DNA of 56,925 bases. Origin: Pseudonocardia sp. GTDB taxonomy: Bacteria; Actinomycetota; Actinomycetes; Mycobacteriales; Pseudonocardiaceae. Position 1 is the stretch's first letter. Every line of letters starts with the position of its first letter. The stretch covers positions 1 through 56,925 of the forward strand of contig JAFASX010000021.1 of the NCBI GenBank assembly GCA_019244295.1, read 5' to 3'. Positions 8,922-17,314 of this stretch are shown piece by piece. Under the pieces are notes generated by a model. It ran no database searches. It was not told the DNA's origin and saw only the letters and a list, made by a program, of their open reading frames with translations. The position numbers and the translations under genes were made by a program.

Positions 8922-9746
8922 GTGGATGGCGAGCCGTTAGATGTCTGTGCCCTGCGCACCGCGCTAGCTGAGCGGGCTAAGCGGGTTGCCCGGCTCGACG
9001 TGGTGGAGCGTACTGGTTCCACCAATGTGGATCTGCTCGCCGCCGCCAGGGCCGGCGCCCCCGACCGCTCGGTGCTCATTGCTGAACGGCAGGACGCCGG
9101 TCGAGGTCGATTGGACCGTTCCTGGGCATCGCCGCCCGGCGCCGGGCTGACGTTCAGCGTGCTGCTGCGCCCGAGCGAAGTCCCGCCGGCCCGGCTGGGT
9201 TGGCTACCGCTGTTGGCCGGCCTGTCCGTGCTCCGCGCGGTCCGAGGGTGCACGACGCTGCCCTCGGCGCTGAAATGGCCGAACGACGTGCTGCTCGGGC
9301 CGGCGCACGGCAAGTGCGCCGGCATACTCGCCGAGGCCTGTCACGGCGTCGAAAGAGGCGATCAGGCGATCGTGGTCGGGATCGGGCTGAACGTCGGTAC
9401 CCGGCGCGACGAGCTGCCGCCCGGGGCTACCTCGCTGCGCGCCGAGGGTGTCCAGGTGGATCGTGCCGACGTTGTGGTCGCGCTGCTGGGCCAGCTGCTC
9501 GAGGACGAGACGCGGTGGCGGTCGGCTCGTGGTGATCCCGATGCGATCGGGCTGCGTGTCGCTTACCGTCAGGAGTGCGCCACCCTGAACCGGCCGGTGC
9601 GGGTTGCGCTCCCCGGCGGCGCTGTGCTCACCGGCACGGCGCGGGACGTGGACGGAGACGGCCGGCTGGTGCTGCGTGAGGATTCCGGCGCGCTGCGTTC
9701 GGTCGCGGCCGGGGACGTGGTGCACGTGCGAGCGATGCCGTCCTGA
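8922..9746 (+). CDS. birA: Biotin--[acetyl-CoA carboxylase] ligase
   Basis: Predicted 274-residue biotin protein ligase without an N-terminal DNA-binding domain. Catalytic elements are TGSTNVDLL, the biotin/ATP loop AERQDAGRGRLDRSW, LKWPNDVLL, KCAGILAE and VVGIGLNVG, followed by a C-terminal SH3-like domain. It attaches biotin to the carrier domain of acyl-CoA carboxylase alpha subunits, which fits its divergent position beside accD-accE. I start it at GTG 8922 (MDGEPLDVCALRTAL) because of the TACTCT hexamer; ATG 8871 is the alternative. The next gene follows after about 10 bp. Confidence 0.92.
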   Translation: MDGEPLDVCALRTALAERAKRVARLDVVERTGSTNVDLLAAARAGAPDRSVLIAERQDAGRGRLDRSWASPPGAGLTFSVLLRPSEVPPARLGWLPLLAGLSVLRAVRGCTTLPSALKWPNDVLLGPAHGKCAGILAEACHGVERGDQAIVVGIGLNVGTRRDELPPGATSLRAEGVQVDRADVVVALLGQLLEDETRWRSARGDPDAIGLRVAYRQECATLNRPVRVALPGGAVLTGTARDVDGDGRLVLREDSGALRSVAAGDVVHVRAMPS

Positions 9747-9756
9747 GGGGGCGGGC

Positions 9757-10239
9757 GTGGCCTATCCGGATGAGTTGCTGGTCGAGGGTGAGCGGTTGTT
9801 GATACACCAGCACCCCCATATCAAGATGTTGCTGATCCCGGCGTTCATGTTCCTGCTTACCTGTGGAGCTGGTGGGTATCTTGTCGCGGTGGTCGGTCGC
9901 CAAGACTGGCGGGTAGGCGGCTGGTCGGCCATCGCGGTGGCGGCCGCGATGGTGCTGGCCTGGTTCGTGCTGGCGCCGCTAGCTCGCTGGTATAACACGC
10001 ACTTCGTGGTCACGACCCGCCGGGTGCTGGTCCGGGAAGGGGTGTTGCGCCGGGTCGGCTTCGAGATCCCGATGAACCGGATCGAAGGCGTGAGCTGCTG
10101 GCAGGGTTCGCTCGAGCGGCTGCTCGGCTGCGGCACCCTTGGCATCGAACCCTCCGGCGACTCTCCGCTGGAGTTCGAGGACATCCCCGCCGTGCAGCGC
10201 GTGTGCGCGGTGCTGCGGGACGCGACCGATCGAGGCTAA
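9757..10239 (+). CDS. PH-domain (bPH2) membrane protein
   Basis: Predicted 160-residue protein with two transmembrane helices (about residues 25-48 and 58-80), followed by a bacterial PH-like domain beginning NTHFVVTTRRVLVREG and containing IPMNRIEGVSCWQGSLERL. Such DUF304-type proteins are common in actinobacteria, often next to birA and accD, but their role is unknown. The start is GTG after a GAGGGGGCGGG purine stretch, 10 bp behind birA, so the two are probably one transcript. The stop lies inside a strong hairpin shared with hisN. Confidence 0.85.
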   Translation: MAYPDELLVEGERLLIHQHPHIKMLLIPAFMFLLTCGAGGYLVAVVGRQDWRVGGWSAIAVAAAMVLAWFVLAPLARWYNTHFVVTTRRVLVREGVLRRVGFEIPMNRIEGVSCWQGSLERLLGCGTLGIEPSGDSPLEFEDIPAVQRVCAVLRDATDRG

Positions 10240-10277
10240 CCCGGCGGGCTGCCCGCGGGTTGCCCGCCGGGTTAGCC
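10234..10277. terminator. Bidirectional hairpin terminator
   Basis: A perfect 16-bp stem (GGCTAACCCGGCGGGC paired with GCCCGCCGGGTTAGCC) with a 12-nt loop lies between convergent genes. The TAA of the PH-domain gene (+) and the TAA of hisN (-) both fall inside the stem, so one symmetrical element serves both strands. No T-run, as expected at this GC content. Confidence 0.8.
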
Positions 10278-11081
10278 GCGCAGCAGGGCCAACGCCGTGT
10301 CGTGCAGCGCGCCGTTGGAGGACAGCCCGCTGCCGCTGTCGTAGCGGGGTACCCCGGCCAGGTCGGTGAACCGGCCGCCGGCCTCGTTGACGATCACCTG
10401 GATAGCCGCCAGATCCCAAGCGTTCGCCTCGCCGTCCACGGCGATGTCGATGGCACCCTCGGCGACCAGCATGTGCTGCCAGAAGTCACCCCATGCGCGG
10501 GTGACCCAGCAGCGCGCGGTCAGCTCCAGATACCGGGGCAGGGTGCCCAGCTCCGACCAGGTGGACAGCTCAGTGGTCGATAGATAGGCGTCTTCCAGCC
10601 TGGCGACCCCGGACACCGACAAGCGGCGCCGGGTGCCGCCCGGGTCGGTGCCGTAAGCTCCGCCGCCGGCGCTGGCCCACCACCGCCGACCCAGCGCTGG
10701 CGCGCTGACCACGCCGACGACCGGCGTGGCCGCCACCGTGAGCGCGATCAAGGTGGCCCACACCGGCACTCCCCGGGAGAAGTTCTTGGTGCCGTCCACC
10801 GGGTCGAGCAGCCAGGCCCGTCCGCTCGCCGAGCCGCCTCGTTCCTCGCCGAGCACCCCGTCCCGGGGACGGCGAGCGGCCAGCGTGTCACGCAGGGCGT
10901 CCTCGGCCGCGATGTCGGCGTCGGTGACCGGGGTGCGGTCGGGTTTACGGTCGACTCGCAGATCGCTGGCTCGGAACCGGCTGATGGTGATTTGATCAGC
11001 AACCTCGGCCAACTCGAGCGCGAGCTCCAGGTCGTCGGCCAGCGCGTAGCCGGGCCTGGTCTCGCTCGCTATGTCGGACAC
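10272..11081 (-). CDS. hisN: Histidinol-phosphatase (inositol monophosphatase fold)
   Basis: Predicted 269-residue enzyme of the inositol monophosphatase family. Metal-binding motifs are all present: GEERGG, DPVDGTKNF and NAWDLAAIQVIVNEAGG. Adjacent features (TPVTDADIAAEDALR, WGDFWQHMLVAEGAIDIAVD) match actinobacterial HisN, which dephosphorylates histidinol phosphate in histidine synthesis; other IMPase substrates are possible. The start is GTG giving MSDIASETRPGYALADDLEL, 11 bp after the gtrA stop. A much longer frame exists upstream but overlaps gtrA completely and is not credible. Confidence 0.85.
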   Translation of the reverse strand: MSDIASETRPGYALADDLELALELAEVADQITISRFRASDLRVDRKPDRTPVTDADIAAEDALRDTLAARRPRDGVLGEERGGSASGRAWLLDPVDGTKNFSRGVPVWATLIALTVAATPVVGVVSAPALGRRWWASAGGGAYGTDPGGTRRRLSVSGVARLEDAYLSTTELSTWSELGTLPRYLELTARCWVTRAWGDFWQHMLVAEGAIDIAVDGEANAWDLAAIQVIVNEAGGRFTDLAGVPRYDSGSGLSSNGALHDTALALLRG

Positions 11082-11092
11082 CTCGATTGGGG

Positions 11093-11611
11093 TCAGAGCT
11101 TGCCGACCGGCAACTGGCGGACCCTGGCCCCCGGATGCGGGAAGACGAAACGCCGAAACGCCCACCAGCGAAACGCCATGCCGACCAGCACCCCGACGAC
11201 CTGCCCGCTGACGAAGTCGGCCAGGTGCTCGCCGAACTGCGAGATCTCCGGAACGCGCAGGTCCAACACGTACCGGGAGACCCACAGTGGCGCGGAATAG
11301 ACAATCACGCTGAACCCGCTGATCAGCACATAGAGCACGGCTTCGTGATGGGGTTCCCGGCCGCCTCGGGTACGGAACGACCAACCCCGGTTCAACATAT
11401 AGGACGCTAAGGTGGCCACGGTCACCGCGATCACCTTCGCGGTGACCGGTTTCGGCTCAAGCACGGTGCTCTTCAGCACCAGGAAAATAGCCGTGTCGAT
11501 GACCCAGGTGGTGCCGCCGACCAGAGCGAACTTCACTAGCTCTCGGTGACGGATGGCGACGGTGCGGTAAGGCTCGGGGATCCAGGCGAGCACTGTTTCG
11601 ACCACCGTCAC
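11093..11611 (-). CDS. GtrA-family membrane protein
   Basis: Predicted 172-residue GtrA-like protein with four hydrophobic helices. The N-terminal helix starts with the family-typical ELVKFALVGGTTWVIDTAIF, and NRGWSFRTRG after the third helix matches the usual N-R-x-W-[ST]-F motif. GtrA proteins are thought to help translocate polyprenyl-linked sugars for cell-wall glycan modification. The GTG start lies 7 nt after TAGACT (minus strand), so it is probably leaderless. It precedes hisN and is divergent from purK; this order is common in actinobacteria. Confidence 0.88.
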   Translation of the reverse strand: MTVVETVLAWIPEPYRTVAIRHRELVKFALVGGTTWVIDTAIFLVLKSTVLEPKPVTAKVIAVTVATLASYMLNRGWSFRTRGGREPHHEAVLYVLISGFSVIVYSAPLWVSRYVLDLRVPEISQFGEHLADFVSGQVVGVLVGMAFRWWAFRRFVFPHPGARVRQLPVGKL

Positions 11612-11665
11612 GCCGACGAGTCTAGGAGACCGGGTCCGGGCGGCCGCGGTTAGGCTCTATCGTTC

Positions 11666-12862
11666 GTGGACCCTCGCACCCGCGCTCCGGTTGTCGGCAT
11701 GATCGGCGGTGGGCAGCTCGCGCGCATGACCCACCAGGCCGCGATCGCGCTTGGCCAGTCGCTGCGGGTGCTGGCCAGCGGGCGCGACGATCCGGCGGCG
11801 CTGGTCTGTTCGGATGTGGTGTTGGGTGAGCCGGACGACCCGGCGGCGCTGGTCGAGTTCGTGCGTGGTTGCGACGCGGTGACCTACGACCACGAGAACG
11901 TACCCGCCGCGCGGCTGGCCGCGCTGGCCAGCCGCGCGGGGGTGCCGCTGCGTCCGTCACCCGAGGCGCTGGTGCATGCCCAGGACAAACTGGTGATGCG
12001 CGAGCGGCTGTCCGCGCTCGGCGTCCCTTGCCCGCCCTTCGCCGCCGTCTCCTGCGCGGCTGATGTTCGCCGGTTCGCCGCCGAACACGGCTGGCCGGTG
12101 ATGCTCAAAGCCCGCCGAGGTGGTTACGACGGCCGGGGGGTGTGGCAGCTTACGGACGCTGAGCACGCGGCCGTTGTGCTGGGCTCGATCTCGGGCATGG
12201 AACTGCTGGTGGAACGGCGGGTGGCGATGCGGCGCGAGTTGGCCGCGTTGGTGGCGCGGTCGCCGTTCGGGCAGGGCGCGGCGTGGCCGGTGGTGCAAAC
12301 CGTGCAGGACAACGGCATTTGCGTGCAGGTGATCGCCCCGGCCCCGGATCTGGCGGGTGGGCGAGCTGAGGCCGCCCAGCGGCTCGCGCTGCGGCTCGCC
12401 GTTGAGCTGGATGTGGTCGGGTTGCTCGCGGTGGAGCTGTTTGAGGTCGCTGAGGGCGGCGGGGCTCCAGACGGGTTGTTGGTCAACGAGCTGGCCATGC
12501 GTCCGCACAACTCCGGGCACTGGACCATCGAGGGGGCGCGTACCTCGCAGTTCGAGCAGCACCTTCGCGCCGTGCTGGACTATCCGCTTGGCGACACCAC
12601 ACCGACGGCTCCGGTGACCGTGATGGCCAACGTGCTCGGTGCGGATCCGCTGCCGGTGATGGGGGTGGACGAGCGGCTGCACCACCTGTTCGCCCGGTAC
12701 TCGGACGCGAAGGCGCACCTGTACGGCAAGGCGGAGCGCCCCGGCCGCAAGATCGGGCACGTCACGGTGCTCGGAACGGAGTTGGACCGGACTCGGGGAC
12801 GGGCCGTGCTGGCGGCCCAATGGTTGTCCACGGCGCGCTGGGCGGATGGTTGGGAGGCGTAA
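11666..12862 (+). CDS. purK: 5-(carboxyamino)imidazole ribonucleotide synthase
   Basis: Predicted 398-residue ATP-grasp enzyme that converts AIR, bicarbonate and ATP to N5-CAIR in purine synthesis. It begins VVGMIGGGQLARMTHQAA and carries the ATP-grasp elements GWPVMLKARRGGYDGRGVW, MELLVERRVAM and VNELAMRPHNSGHWT, close to the family length. The GTG start follows TAGGCT by 9 nt, suggesting a leaderless mRNA. purE follows after 3 bp, so the two steps are co-produced. Confidence 0.95.
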   Translation: MDPRTRAPVVGMIGGGQLARMTHQAAIALGQSLRVLASGRDDPAALVCSDVVLGEPDDPAALVEFVRGCDAVTYDHENVPAARLAALASRAGVPLRPSPEALVHAQDKLVMRERLSALGVPCPPFAAVSCAADVRRFAAEHGWPVMLKARRGGYDGRGVWQLTDAEHAAVVLGSISGMELLVERRVAMRRELAALVARSPFGQGAAWPVVQTVQDNGICVQVIAPAPDLAGGRAEAAQRLALRLAVELDVVGLLAVELFEVAEGGGAPDGLLVNELAMRPHNSGHWTIEGARTSQFEQHLRAVLDYPLGDTTPTAPVTVMANVLGADPLPVMGVDERLHHLFARYSDAKAHLYGKAERPGRKIGHVTVLGTELDRTRGRAVLAAQWLSTARWADGWEA

Positions 12863-12865
12863 CTG

Positions 12866-13375
12866 ATGGCCGAGGCGACGGACCCGGTAGTCGGTGTGAT
12901 CATGGGCAGTGACTCGGACTGGCCGGTGATGTCAGCGGCTGCGGATGCGCTAGCCGAATTCGGCGTGCCGCACGAGGTGGCCGTGGTTTCCGCGCACCGG
13001 ATGCCGTACCGAATGCTGGACTATGCCTCGCGGGCCGCGTCACGCGGCCTGAAGGTGATCATTGCCGGCGCGGGTGGAGCGGCTCACCTGCCCGGCATGG
13101 TTGCCTCGGCGACTGTGCTGCCGGTGATCGGGGTACCGGTGCCACTGGCCAAGCTGGACGGCTTGGATTCGCTGTTGTCGATCGTGCAGATGCCGGCCGG
13201 TGTGCCGGTGGCGTGTGTGTCGATCGGCGGCGCGCGCAACGCCGGGCTGCTGGCCGCGCGCATGCTCGCGATCTACGATGACAGCCTGCGCGCCCGGCTC
13301 AGTGAGTTCCAGTCTGAGCTGGAGCGCTCAGTCCTGGCCAAGGACGCCGCTCTGCGAGCTTCCGTGCACGGCTAG
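12866..13375 (+). CDS. purE: N5-CAIR mutase
   Basis: Predicted 169-residue class I PurE, which converts N5-CAIR to CAIR. The phosphate/substrate loop [11 protein letters not shown], the [11 protein letters not shown] motif (catalytic His) and [14 protein letters not shown] are intact. It starts 3 bp after purK and is the last gene of this unit. The 232 bp after it contain a small GGGAGC-TT-GCTCCC hairpin near 13508 and the promoter region of the next gene. Confidence 0.95.
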   Translation: MAEATDPVVGVIMGSDSDWPVMSAAADALAEFGVPHEVAVVSAHRMPYRMLDYASRAASRGLKVIIAGAGGAAHLPGMVASATVLPVIGVPVPLAKLDGLDSLLSIVQMPAGVPVACVSIGGARNAGLLAARMLAIYDDSLRARLSEFQSELERSVLAKDAALRASVHG

Positions 13376-13607
13376 CCGCTCCGCGAGTCAATTGGGCACG
13401 CCGGGTATTGGTTGTCGGCGTCGAAGTGGGAATGGTGGGAAGCGCCAGAATTTCACCTGATCGTGGCAAGAAAAACCCATGGCTTCTTAAGTTCCGATAG
13501 CTTAACGGGAGCTTGCTCCCCAGCGTGTGGTCGTTATCCGTGAGGTAAGTGGGCCGATGTCCCTGCGGCATTGGCCCATGAGCCGCTAGTCCGGGAGGTT
13601 TGCGGTC

Positions 13608-14609
13608 ATGGCGCTTACTTCTGGGCCTGGTGACAGCGATCACGCGAGTGAAGAGCTTCGTCCGAACCGGTCTAAAAGAACGACCATCAGTGTAGCCGAG
13701 CTGCTCGGCCGCCCGCCCAGGCTGGTCGCGCGCTCCGACCAGCCAGTTCTGGTGAGCACGTCGCCTAGCCACGGTCACCGCAGGGCTCGCGGTGACCGTG
13801 GGCAGCGCCATCCGGCGCTTTTGGGGGGCTTGGTCGTGTTGATCGTCGCCGGGCTCAGCGGGCTGGGAATGCTGTCGGCGCGTCTGGAAGAACGCAGCAT
13901 CGCCGGTGATGCCAACGCCGTGGCTATCCCCGCGCGCCAGTGGCTGGACGCCTACGCCCGGGGCCTGGTGCTCACCGATGACGGATTCCGGGCGCGGCTA
14001 GTGCAGGCGGGATGGGATTCGGGCCGGGTGGCCACCCCGGCTTCGTGCCCCCGAGCCGCCTGCTCATTCAACTGGCTGGTCGCCACCCCAGCTATGCGTG
14101 TGGACCTACCCGACAAGGGACCCATCGACGCGGCGCTCAACGGGTCCACCCCGATAGCGGTGTTCGGCTCCGGCGGCGATTGGGTGGAGATCCGACATCC
14201 CGGAGTACGTACCAGCGAGCAGATCGCGACCGAACTGCGGGCGCGCACGACGGTCGGGCAGGCCTTGTCCCGCTTGCCGCGCATCGCCGCCGATCCAGAG
14301 GTACGGGCACTGCTTGACAGCGGCCAGGTCGATCCCCGGGTGTTGGCGATGTTGGCGATGTTGGCTCAGCGCGGCACGATACGGGTACTGGAGCTGCCCG
14401 CCGTCCGCGGTGAGGATGCGGCGGGACAACCACGCCGGCAGATGCTGCTGGCGATTCCCCCGGACGGAGCGGGATCGCTCACGCAATTTTTCGCGGCGCA
14501 GAGCGGCCCTTATCGCCCGGTGTCCGTATCCCAGATTCCGACCGGTCTGCTGGTGGGCTACCCGCCGGTGGCGCCGCCCGACCTGCTCGACGCTTTCGAT
14601 GGACCGTGA
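13608..14609 (+). CDS. Membrane-anchored protein of a sortase cluster, function unknown
   Basis: Predicted 333-residue protein. A basic, disordered N-terminal cytoplasmic tail of about 65 residues precedes one transmembrane helix (ALLGGLVVLIVAGLSGLGML). The rest is an external domain of about 240 residues with GDANAVAIPARQWLDAYARG near its start. I do not recognise the domain. A good ribosome site (GGGAGGT) precedes the ATG. It is followed after 21 bp by a DUF4397-like lipoprotein and then a class F sortase, so it probably belongs to an envelope-assembly unit. The external domain has three cysteines close together (ASCPRAACSF gives two) but no LPXTG signal. Confidence 0.8.
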   Translation: MALTSGPGDSDHASEELRPNRSKRTTISVAELLGRPPRLVARSDQPVLVSTSPSHGHRRARGDRGQRHPALLGGLVVLIVAGLSGLGMLSARLEERSIAGDANAVAIPARQWLDAYARGLVLTDDGFRARLVQAGWDSGRVATPASCPRAACSFNWLVATPAMRVDLPDKGPIDAALNGSTPIAVFGSGGDWVEIRHPGVRTSEQIATELRARTTVGQALSRLPRIAADPEVRALLDSGQVDPRVLAMLAMLAQRGTIRVLELPAVRGEDAAGQPRRQMLLAIPPDGAGSLTQFFAAQSGPYRPVSVSQIPTGLLVGYPPVAPPDLLDAFDGP

Positions 14610-14630
14610 AACCTAGGAAGGACAATCCTC

Positions 14631-15560
14631 ATGAAGGTTTTCACCCGTGCCGTCGCCGCGCTGCTCGCCGGGTGGGTCATAGCGCTCATGGCCGGTTGCT
14701 CGATCAGAGAGACGCCGCAGGTAGGGACGATTCAGTCGAACGTGGCGGCGCAGGCTGGCCCCGGGGCCGCGCCGAACCCGGCGGTCCCGTCGGACGTGGG
14801 CTATGTCCAGCTGGGTCACCTGGCTCCGAACGCACCGTCATTCAACGGTTACTTCGCCCGTTTCGGGGAAGACGGCAAACTTATCGGCAGCGGCGGATAC
14901 GGCAATTTAAGCTCCTACATGGCATTGCCGCGGGGCAGTTATGTCTGGTCTGTGCGTCCCACTGATTCGCCGCCGGACTCACCGCTCACCCTCACTAAGC
15001 TCATTGAAGTCAAGGCGGGTGAGGCGAGCACGATGGTGTTGTTCAACACCGGTCCGCAAGGCTCGCTGCAGGGTGTGGTGACCCCCGCTGATGCGGCCGC
15101 GCCACCCAGTGGAATGGGCAAGATACGGGTGGTGCAAGGCGCTTCTGGGGCGCCACTATCGATCAGCTTAGGAGATCAGCCGGCACGCGTAATCACCTAC
15201 GGCACAGTGACGCCCTACCAGAACGTACCAGCTGGCCCATTGTTGATTCGGTCCGTGGACGGTGACGCTCCGCTGGCTGTCGATGTCGCGCCGGGCTCGC
15301 TGAACACGGTGCTGGTTACCCGCACCCCCAAGGGGGTGCAATGCGCTTTGGTTACCGATAGCATCCTCGGCTCGCCGTTGGACGCTCCCACACCGACCGC
15401 GGTAAACACGGGCAGCGCTGGGCTGGCGGCGTCGGAAGCGGGGTCGCCAATGCTGGTTGAAGGTCTCGCCGAGGGTGGTGTTCTGCTTATGTTGATCGCC
15501 GCCGCCATGCTGGCCGCTGAGCGGCGGCGCGCCATGCCTGATGCGTTGTCTCAGCTTTGA
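14631..15560 (+). CDS. DUF4397-like surface protein
   Basis: Predicted 309-residue exported protein. A signal peptide ends in a lipobox-like ALMAGC (about residues 18-23). Two beta-rich repeats follow; the pattern YVQLGHLAPNAPSFNGYF ... GGYGNLSSYMALPRGSYVW ... VVQGASGAPLSISLG fits DUF4397 domains of actinobacterial surface proteins. Near the C-terminus is a hydrophobic helix (GGVLLMLIAAAMLAAERRR) with a basic tail but no clear LPXTG before it. Presence of both a lipobox and a C-terminal helix is unusual. It sits directly before a class F sortase gene, which often acts on neighbouring products. Confidence 0.78.
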   Translation: MKVFTRAVAALLAGWVIALMAGCSIRETPQVGTIQSNVAAQAGPGAAPNPAVPSDVGYVQLGHLAPNAPSFNGYFARFGEDGKLIGSGGYGNLSSYMALPRGSYVWSVRPTDSPPDSPLTLTKLIEVKAGEASTMVLFNTGPQGSLQGVVTPADAAAPPSGMGKIRVVQGASGAPLSISLGDQPARVITYGTVTPYQNVPAGPLLIRSVDGDAPLAVDVAPGSLNTVLVTRTPKGVQCALVTDSILGSPLDAPTPTAVNTGSAGLAASEAGSPMLVEGLAEGGVLLMLIAAAMLAAERRRAMPDALSQL

Positions 15561-15564
15561 GGCC

Positions 15565-16236
15565 GTGGCCGACCCGCTTGAGCATGCGTCCCGGGCACCC
15601 TTGCGGTGGTCGATGCGCTTTCTGCTGGCCTGGGTGTTAGCCGGGATTGGGTTGGGCATGTTCGCGTCGGCCGGCGTGTTCGGGCTGATTGGATGGGCCG
15701 ATGACCAGCGCCTGCCGTCGGTGGGTGTGGTACCGCGCGCCGACCCCGCGCGATCTGCCGCGCCGGTCCTGTCGGCGTCGCGGGACGATCTGGCCACCGC
15801 GATCCCGGCGCGGCTGAGGTTGCCTTCACTCGGGATTGACGCACCGGTTCGACCGGTGACCGTGTTACCCGGCGGCGGTCTGGAGGTCCCTGAGGACGCC
15901 CGCGTGCTGGGCTGGTGGCGCGACGGGGCACACCCAGATAGTTCCGTGGGCACTGTGGTGATAGTCGGGCACGTCGACAGCGTCCGGGATGGCGCCGGAG
16001 CACTCTTCTACCTGTCCGAGGCGCTCCCGGGGCAACAGATAATTCTGGACACCGACCGAGGGTCGCGGCGCTATGTGATCACCGCGCTGCGCAGCTACCC
16101 TAAAACCGACCTGCCGGCGCAGGTGTTCGCTACCACCGGTCTCGCCCGGCTGGTCGTGATTACCTGCGGAGGAGCGTTCGACGCTCACACACGTCAGTAC
16201 GCTGACAACGTCGTGGCCTACGCCGTTCCCGATTAG
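15565..16236 (+). CDS. Class F sortase
   Basis: Predicted 223-residue membrane-anchored transpeptidase. One N-terminal transmembrane helix (FLLAWVLAGIGLGMFASAGV) is followed by the sortase beta barrel. The catalytic set is visible: His in IVGHVDS, Cys in LVVITCGG, and Arg in AHTRQYADNVV. Class F enzymes lack the long N- and C-terminal elements of classes A-E, as here. I use GTG 15565, 4 bp after the preceding stop; ATG 15541, overlapping the upstream gene, would add eight residues. Its substrate is probably one of the two proteins encoded just upstream, but no sorting signal could be confirmed. Confidence 0.88.
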   Translation: MADPLEHASRAPLRWSMRFLLAWVLAGIGLGMFASAGVFGLIGWADDQRLPSVGVVPRADPARSAAPVLSASRDDLATAIPARLRLPSLGIDAPVRPVTVLPGGGLEVPEDARVLGWWRDGAHPDSSVGTVVIVGHVDSVRDGAGALFYLSEALPGQQIILDTDRGSRRYVITALRSYPKTDLPAQVFATTGLARLVVITCGGAFDAHTRQYADNVVAYAVPD

Positions 16237-16375
16237 GGCGAGTGCCCACCTCTGGTTTGGAGCTGCTACCCTCCTGCGCTGCCTGGCGGATGCTCTTTCC
16301 GCTCGCACCTATGTGAACATCGAGTGAACACGACCATCTTCCGGGAAAGTAGCGAGCTGGACGGATCGGAGTGAG

Positions 16376-17311
16376 ATGGCGGTATTCAGTTCGACGGATT
16401 TTCTTCACCCGCTGGACTGGTCGGCGCGACAGCAGCTTGAGAACGTGCCAATGTTGCGCCAGGCGACGCAGCGTTACATGAGTTACTACGGAGACCGGCG
16501 GCATCGACAGCTCCTGTTGTCGCACGCGGTCCGCCTCGGGCCTCGGCAGCTACCCAAAATCTATAAGCTGCTTCCTCCGATCTGCGATGCTTTCGGCATT
16601 TCTGAGCCCGAGCTTTTCGTGCGAGTGGGTCCGCCCAATACCGAAACGGTGGGTCATTCATGGACCGCGATCGTGATTGGCAATCAGCTCCTCGAAGATC
16701 TGGATGAGGACGAGATTCAAGCGATCCTCGCTCATGAATGCGGTCACATCCTCGTTGAACACGTTCTGTATCGGCAGATGGCGATCTCGCTCATGAAAGC
16801 GGGTTCGGCGGCGACGCCGTTGAAGGCTATCGCGGCCGCTGAGCTGGCGAAGGTTCGAATCAACGCGGCTTTGCTTGACTGGTATCGCAAAAGTGAGCTG
16901 ACTGCCGACCGGGCCGCCGCGACCTTCATGGGAACTCCGGAGCCGCTCCAGCGGGGCCTATTGCGCACGCTCGGCTTGTCGAAGTGGATGCGCGGGCAAG
17001 TAAGCTTCGAGGAGTTCGCCAACCAGGCTCACGAGTTCGATGAAATCACTACCGATGCGTCGAAGTGGGACCAATGGATCGGGCGTAATTTGGGGTCCGA
17101 CGTGACCCATCCCGCGCCCGCGATTCGTATGCGAGAGTTGATGAGCTGGTCGTCGTCTGAAAGCTATCAGCAGCTGCTGACCTTGCGGCGGCAAGAATGC
17201 CGAGCGGGTGTGGGTGAGTGCTCGGCATGTGGCCATCCCCTTGTGGACGCATGGCGGTTCTGTGACCATTGCGGTGTTTCGATTCCAAGAGCCCGTCACG
17301 AGCTGCGGTAA
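16376..17311 (+). CDS. Soluble M48-family metallopeptidase with zinc ribbon
   Basis: Predicted 311-residue protein. The peptidase core has the zinc motif HECGH (residues 120-124) and the downstream ligand region SELTADRAA typical of M48 peptidases. Unlike HtpX it has no transmembrane helices, and it ends with a zinc ribbon (CSACGH ... CDHCG, about residues 281-300). Cytoplasmic M48 proteins with zinc ribbons occur in actinobacteria and their targets are unknown. The next gene follows after 3 bp and also encodes a zinc-ribbon protein, so the two may form one complex. Codon use is less GC-extreme than the neighbours, hinting at transfer. Confidence 0.82.
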   Translation: MAVFSSTDFLHPLDWSARQQLENVPMLRQATQRYMSYYGDRRHRQLLLSHAVRLGPRQLPKIYKLLPPICDAFGISEPELFVRVGPPNTETVGHSWTAIVIGNQLLEDLDEDEIQAILAHECGHILVEHVLYRQMAISLMKAGSAATPLKAIAAAELAKVRINAALLDWYRKSELTADRAAATFMGTPEPLQRGLLRTLGLSKWMRGQVSFEEFANQAHEFDEITTDASKWDQWIGRNLGSDVTHPAPAIRMRELMSWSSSESYQQLLTLRRQECRAGVGECSACGHPLVDAWRFCDHCGVSIPRARHELR

Positions 17312-17314
17312 CAA

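Noticed and set aside
10272..11384. A 370-residue N-terminally extended form of hisN
   Set aside because: The extra 100 residues overlap gtrA in another frame and have no family resemblance.
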